DNA of 25,509 nt from an uncultured Eggerthellaceae bacterium. Its GTDB lineage: Bacteria > Actinomycetota > Coriobacteriia > Coriobacteriales > Eggerthellaceae. The notes below the pieces were generated by a model. It saw only the letters and a program-made list of their open reading frames with translations, had not been told where the DNA came from and made no database searches. Shown in pieces: positions 23,978 to 25,509 of this stretch. Position 1 is the first letter of the stretch. Each line of letters begins with the position of its first letter. The position numbers and the translations under genes were made by a program. The stretch spans positions 1-25,509 of the forward strand of contig CAJUQH010000023.1 in NCBI GenBank assembly GCA_910588095.1. The letters run 5' to 3'.

Positions 23978-24538
23978 TTACTTTTCCTCGGCCGCCGGAT
24001 CGGCAGCCTTCGCTTTCTTGGCAGACGCCGGAAGCGGCGCGATGAGCATGTGCATGTTGCGCCCTTCCATCTTCGGCTGGTTCTCGATGACTGCCACATC
24101 CTTCAGATCGTCCGCCAGACGCTCCAGGATGGAAAGACCGAGGTCGGGATGCGCCATCTCGCGCCCGCGGAACATGATGGTGATCTTCACCTTGTTGCCC
24201 GCGTCCAAGAAGCGCAGCACGTGCTTCTTCTTGGTGGTGTAGTCGCCCACGTCGATCTTGGGGCGGAACTTCATCTCTTTGATCTCGATCTTGCTCTGGT
24301 TCTTGCGTGCCTGCTTGGCCTTGATGGCTTGGTCGTACTTGAACTTGCCATAGTCCATGATGCGGCACACAGGCGGCTCCGCGTTGGGGGCTATCTCGAC
24401 CAGGTCGAACCCTGCATCGTCAGCGATGCGCTGGGCCTCCCGCACGGGGAACACGCCCATCTGGTTGCCTTCGAAGTCGATCAGCCGGCACTCACGCGCA
24501 GAGATCTGGTCGTTGAGCCGTGGCTCTTGAGCAGCTAT
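23978..24538 (-). CDS. infC: Translation initiation factor IF-3, probable ATA start
   Basis: The protein (186 residues from the ATA) has the IF-3 N-domain (RLNDQISARECRLIDFEG) and C-domain (KEMKFRPKIDVGDYTTKKKH, FRGREMAHPDLG). IF-3 binds the 30S subunit and rejects non-standard start codons. I placed the start at the ATA at 24538, seven bases after GGAGGT (within GGGAGGTG). From there the protein reads MAAQEPRLNDQ, the usual IF-3 entry length. In-frame ATGs at 24571 and 24595 lie at or inside the attenuator hairpin and lack a ribosome site. A GTG at 24547 lies within the ribosome site itself. IF-3 genes in other bacteria use rare starts such as ATT for autoregulation. A Lys/Ala tail ends the protein. 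Confidence 0.95.
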   Translation of the reverse strand: MAAQEPRLNDQISARECRLIDFEGNQMGVFPVREAQRIADDAGFDLVEIAPNAEPPVCRIMDYGKFKYDQAIKAKQARKNQSKIEIKEMKFRPKIDVGDYTTKKKHVLRFLDAGNKVKITIMFRGREMAHPDLGLSILERLADDLKDVAVIENQPKMEGRNMHMLIAPLPASAKKAKAADPAAEEK

Positions 24539-24713
24539 CGCGCCCACCTCCCTTTCGCACAGGTTGTGCATCAAAAAACCCGTCTGCTGTCGCACACGGG
24601 CCCTGTCATGTCTGCGCGCCCATTGCGGGCGGCGCGGCTATTCGAAGGACCCATCGGCAACGGCCGAACCAGGTGGGAAAGCACGGTTGCATGCCCTCCG
24701 CTTGAAAAACAAC
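24539..24713 (-). promoter_or_regulatory. infC leader RNA with attenuator-like terminator
   Basis: The leader of about 175 bases holds an intrinsic terminator at 24573-24600. CCCGT-TGC pairs with GCA-ACGGG (one mismatch, GACA loop), followed by TTTTTTG, about 35 bases before the ATA start. It has the form of a transcription attenuator. In Firmicutes L20 acts on this operon by causing early termination; whether L20 or another signal acts here is unknown. Confidence 0.75.
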
Positions 24714-24719
24714 TTGCTT

Positions 24720-24748
24720 ATTGTAGCGCGGCGGTCGCACGGGCGCAA
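24720..24748 (-). promoter_or_regulatory. infC-rpmI-rplT promoter
   Basis: The minus strand has TTGCGC and TACAAT separated by exactly 17 bases. Transcription would begin near 24713. Confidence 0.75.
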
Positions 24749-24834
24749 GGGTTTGCGGCAATCGGATGATGCGGCCATTTGCTGTCTTGCGAGCAAGGGA
24801 TGACCATGATACCCTCACAGATGCTAAACCACAG

Positions 24835-24967
24835 TTCCCCGGCAAGGGGAATTGCGTACAACCGAATAGCGCGTTTCTTTCCTCGAAATCGCAACCTTGC
24901 GCTTCCTTATAACAAGGCAAAGAGGGCATCTGCCTATCGAGACTTGTTATTCTGAAGTGCATTCAGA
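24835..24967. other. Non-coding region with two dyads upstream of the secreted-protein gene
   Basis: The 24750-25097 stretch has no convincing gene. TTCCCC/GGGGAA (24835-24840, 24846-24851) forms a 6-bp hairpin. TCTGAA/TTCAGA (24951-24956, 24962-24967) forms a 17-base dyad that could be an operator. I could not find a clear -35/-10 pair on the plus strand; TTATAAC near 24907-24913 is a weak -10 candidate. Confidence 0.4.
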
Positions 24968-24988
24968 GTTGTATGCAATCTTGTGGTT

Positions 24989-25029
24989 TAGCGACTGTGG
25001 TGGATGCCCTCCTTACCCACCAGTCGCTA
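24989..25029 (+). promoter_or_regulatory. Strong hairpin in the presumed 5' leader of the secreted-protein gene
   Basis: TAGCGACT pairs with AGTCGCTA (8 bp), then after a two-base bulge GGTGG pairs with CCACC (5 bp), around a 13-base loop. It ends 68 bases before the ATG. No T tract follows, so it is not a standard terminator. A small palindrome GTGATGTCAC follows at 25061-25070. It does not match a riboswitch consensus that I know. Confidence 0.55.
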
Positions 25030-25097
25030 TGACATTAAAGCGCAGGGCTTCCTCCGCAGTGTGATGTCACGCACGCAGTCGGAAGGAGCCGGTCGCC

Positions 25098-25509
25098 ATG
25101 CGCAAGTCGGTTGCCCCTTTTGCCCATACGCTCGTCGCTGCCTTGATGGCGGCTGCCCTCATGTCCTCGATGGTGCCCCTTGCCTGGGCCGATGACGGCC
25201 CGGCAGGAACGGTTGCCGGGACGGTCGCGGGAGGCGCCGCGGAAGCCGAAGGGTCCGAGGGCGCGGAAGGCACGGAAGGCGCTGGCGGCTCCGAAGGCTC
25301 GACAGCCTCGAGCGAGCAGGAGGCTCCCGAGGCCGAGGTTCGCTCCGCCGATGCCAAGGCGGCCGACGCAGGGGCCGCCGGCACCGGCACCACCATCAAG
25401 ATAGCGGTGTACCGCTCGAGCTACCCGCTCGTGTGGGACCTCAACGATGCAGGTGCCCCTGACGCCACCAAGGCCAAGTGGGACAGCAAGCCCGAGAAAT
25501 GGCCCACGG
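25098..25509 (+). CDS. Secreted or surface protein, N-terminal part only
   Basis: The first 137 residues are visible before the window ends. A classical signal peptide starts MRKSVAPFAH, has a hydrophobic core, and shows a likely cleavage site after residue 31 (LAWA|DDG). A Gly/Ala/Glu-rich low-complexity stretch follows (about 32-95) and probably acts as a spacer. A folded domain then begins (TIKIAVYRSSYPLVWDLND). I do not recognise this domain. The ribosome site GGAAGGAG lies nine bases before the ATG. Confidence 0.85.
   Translation, partial: MRKSVAPFAHTLVAALMAAALMSSMVPLAWADDGPAGTVAGTVAGGAAEAEGSEGAEGTEGAGGSEGSTASSEQEAPEAEVRSADAKAADAGAAGTGTTIKIAVYRSSYPLVWDLNDAGAPDATKAKWDSKPEKWPT

Noticed and set aside
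24606..24962. A 118-residue minus-strand frame over the infC promoter and leader
   Set aside because: It covers a good promoter and leader, lacks a ribosome site, and its product has no recognisable features.
24750..25097. A known riboswitch (c-di-GMP, cobalamin, TPP, glycine) before the secreted-protein gene
   Set aside because: None of the conserved core sequences of these classes could be matched, so only an unnamed hairpin is reported.

Overview
The window is GC-rich, densely coded bacterial chromosome. Gene content and protein style point to an actinobacterium of the class Coriobacteriia, most likely a gut Eggerthellaceae relative. This is inferred from the protein sequences, the leaderless promoters and the infC-rpmI-rplT layout; no database comparison was possible. 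Both ends cut through a gene.

Layout. (1) 1-7150, minus: a giant RHS/YD-repeat protein whose C-terminus, where a toxin would lie, is beyond the left edge. It begins with an unusual multi-pass membrane region, followed by a signal-peptidase-like site, a DNRLRE-like region, a LysM-like motif, an RHS entry domain and about 57 YD repeats. (2) 7607-11475: a queuosine locus. tgt and a HAD phosphatase form one minus-strand unit, and a divergent plus-strand gene encodes a QueH-QueA fusion. (3) 11577-15800, minus: a four-subunit group 3b-type [NiFe] hydrogenase in the order beta-gamma-(43-residue ORF)-delta-alpha. The catalytic subunit ends exactly at its last metal ligand, with no C-terminal maturation tail. 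(4) 15842-19832, minus: ndk, a TPR membrane protein, a cyclophilin-type peptidyl-prolyl isomerase and a RlmD-type RNA methyltransferase. (5) 19886-20135: tRNA-Arg(CCG) and tRNA-Glu(TTC), convergent. (6) 20174-23191: a family 2 glycosyltransferase, divergent from a MGDG-synthase-like GT28 enzyme, then a small NifX-like protein. (7) 23389-24713, minus: infC-rpmI-rplT with its own promoter, an attenuator-like leader and a probable ATA start codon for IF3. (8) 25098-25509, plus: the start of a secreted protein behind a structured leader.

How the genes work together. Tgt puts preQ1 into tRNA, QueA converts it to epoxyqueuosine and QueH reduces that to queuosine, so the queuosine locus covers the tRNA-level steps but not preQ1 synthesis. 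The hydrogenase subunits form a soluble enzyme linking H2 to NAD(P)H: alpha holds NiFe, delta relays electrons, gamma holds FAD, and beta adds further FeS clusters. No hydrogenase maturation genes are present.

The strongest leads are the QueH-QueA fusion, the tail-less hydrogenase subunit beside a 15-bp tandem repeat, the ATA start and attenuator of infC, the membrane-embedded N-terminus of the RHS protein, and three symmetric divergent -10 elements, two of which appear to drive leaderless genes.
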